A DNA stretch of 64,000 nt from the NCBI RefSeq assembly GCF_030263935.1, contig NZ_CP127162.1:2427501-2491500 (forward strand), given 5' to 3'. Positions 63,832 through 64,000 of this stretch are shown here, piece by piece (position 1 is the stretch's first letter; each line of letters opens with the position of its first letter). Source of the DNA: Paenibacillus polygoni. GTDB lineage: Bacteria; Bacillota; Bacilli; Paenibacillales; Paenibacillaceae. Under the pieces are notes generated by a model. The model searched no databases, had not been told where the DNA came from, and worked only from the letters and a program-made list of their open reading frames with translations. A program made the position numbers and the translations under genes.

Positions 63832-64000
63832 TTAAATTCTCCAAAGCGATGCTTCCAGTGAAACGACTCCTCCGCTTGAGAAAAAGCGAATTTCCGTACT
63901 GTCCTCGCTAGGAAAAATTCGACTCGTGAAAACTTCCTCTCCATCGTTAACAAAGACTTCAACAGAGGAGGTATCTACGAACAGTTGGAATTTGACCTTG
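63832..64000 (-). CDS. scrB: Sucrose-6-phosphate hydrolase (GH32), 3' end only
   Basis: The last 55 codons are present. They read like the C-terminal beta-sandwich of GH32 enzymes: FQLFVDTSSVEVFVNDGEEV, FTSRIFP, then VVSLEASLWRI and TAA at 63832-63834. The enzyme would cleave sucrose 6-phosphate delivered by the PTS transporter whose gene follows 143 bases downstream. The start and the catalytic residues lie outside the window. Confidence 0.88.
   Translation of the reverse strand, partial: KVKFQLFVDTSSVEVFVNDGEEVFTSRIFPSEDSTEIRFFSSGGVVSLEASLWRI

Noticed and set aside
63729..63962. 77-codon minus-strand frame at the window end
   Set aside because: Another frame of the same strand reads as the conserved GH32 C-terminus, so this one is out of frame.

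Overview
The window looks like a chromosomal segment of a Paenibacillus-type Firmicute. The signs are strong AGGAGG ribosome sites, frequent TTG and GTG starts, surface-layer homology (SLH) domains on secreted enzymes, several copper-amine-oxidase-N 'stalk' proteins, a T-box leader, CcpA-type cre sites and a sigV/rsiV/oatA module. I saw no rRNA, tRNA, CRISPR array, prophage or complete insertion sequence.

Layout. 0-8 kb: the 3' part of kimA (potassium importer), a stalk/GH18-like secreted protein, a PH-domain protein, two related small membrane proteins, a T-box leader driving a SAM-dependent methyltransferase, a YoaK-type membrane protein and an alkyltransferase-like (ATL) protein. 8-13 kb: a cell-wall-anchored type I pullulanase behind a promoter with two cre/LacI-type operators. 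13-25 kb: a medium-chain reductase, a VOC protein, the sulfite reductase operon cysJI, an AlkC-like DNA repair protein, a YqcI/YcgG protein, pyruvate oxidase, and an arylsulfotransferase-like gene behind an apparent transcription attenuator. 25-32 kb: an SLH-anchored purple-acid-type phosphatase, then an AraC regulator and a sugar ABC importer (binding protein plus two permeases, with a perfect cre site). 31.6-33 kb: a long noncoding stretch with three LexA-like palindromes, then a strong promoter overlapped by paired palindromic operators driving an unrecognised small protein. 33-39 kb: a 5'-nucleotidase and the phosphonate importer phnDCEE.

39-49 kb: a methyltransferase interrupted by a stop codon, translationally coupled to an AraC/GyrI-like regulator; small proteins; stalk proteins, one a decayed LRR/stalk remnant; and oatA, sigV and rsiV, where oatA and sigV carry matching ECF promoters. 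This is the lysozyme-response module known from Bacillus subtilis. 48-64 kb: an AraC regulator and GH35 beta-galactosidase, lipoproteins, a Crp/Fnr regulator divergent from an oxidoreductase, another stalk protein, an S41 peptidase, a serine beta-lactamase-like protein with an ABC-F ATPase, and the sucrose PTS transporter with the 3' end of sucrose-6-phosphate hydrolase.

Themes are carbohydrate acquisition (pullulan/starch, galactosides, sucrose, an unassigned sugar), phosphorus acquisition, sulfur assimilation and envelope defence. The most unusual items are the T-box in front of a methyltransferase, the compact attenuator before the arylsulfotransferase-like gene, and the dual-operator small gene near 32.4 kb. 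All assignments come from reading sequence and from recalled family features; no database search was run.
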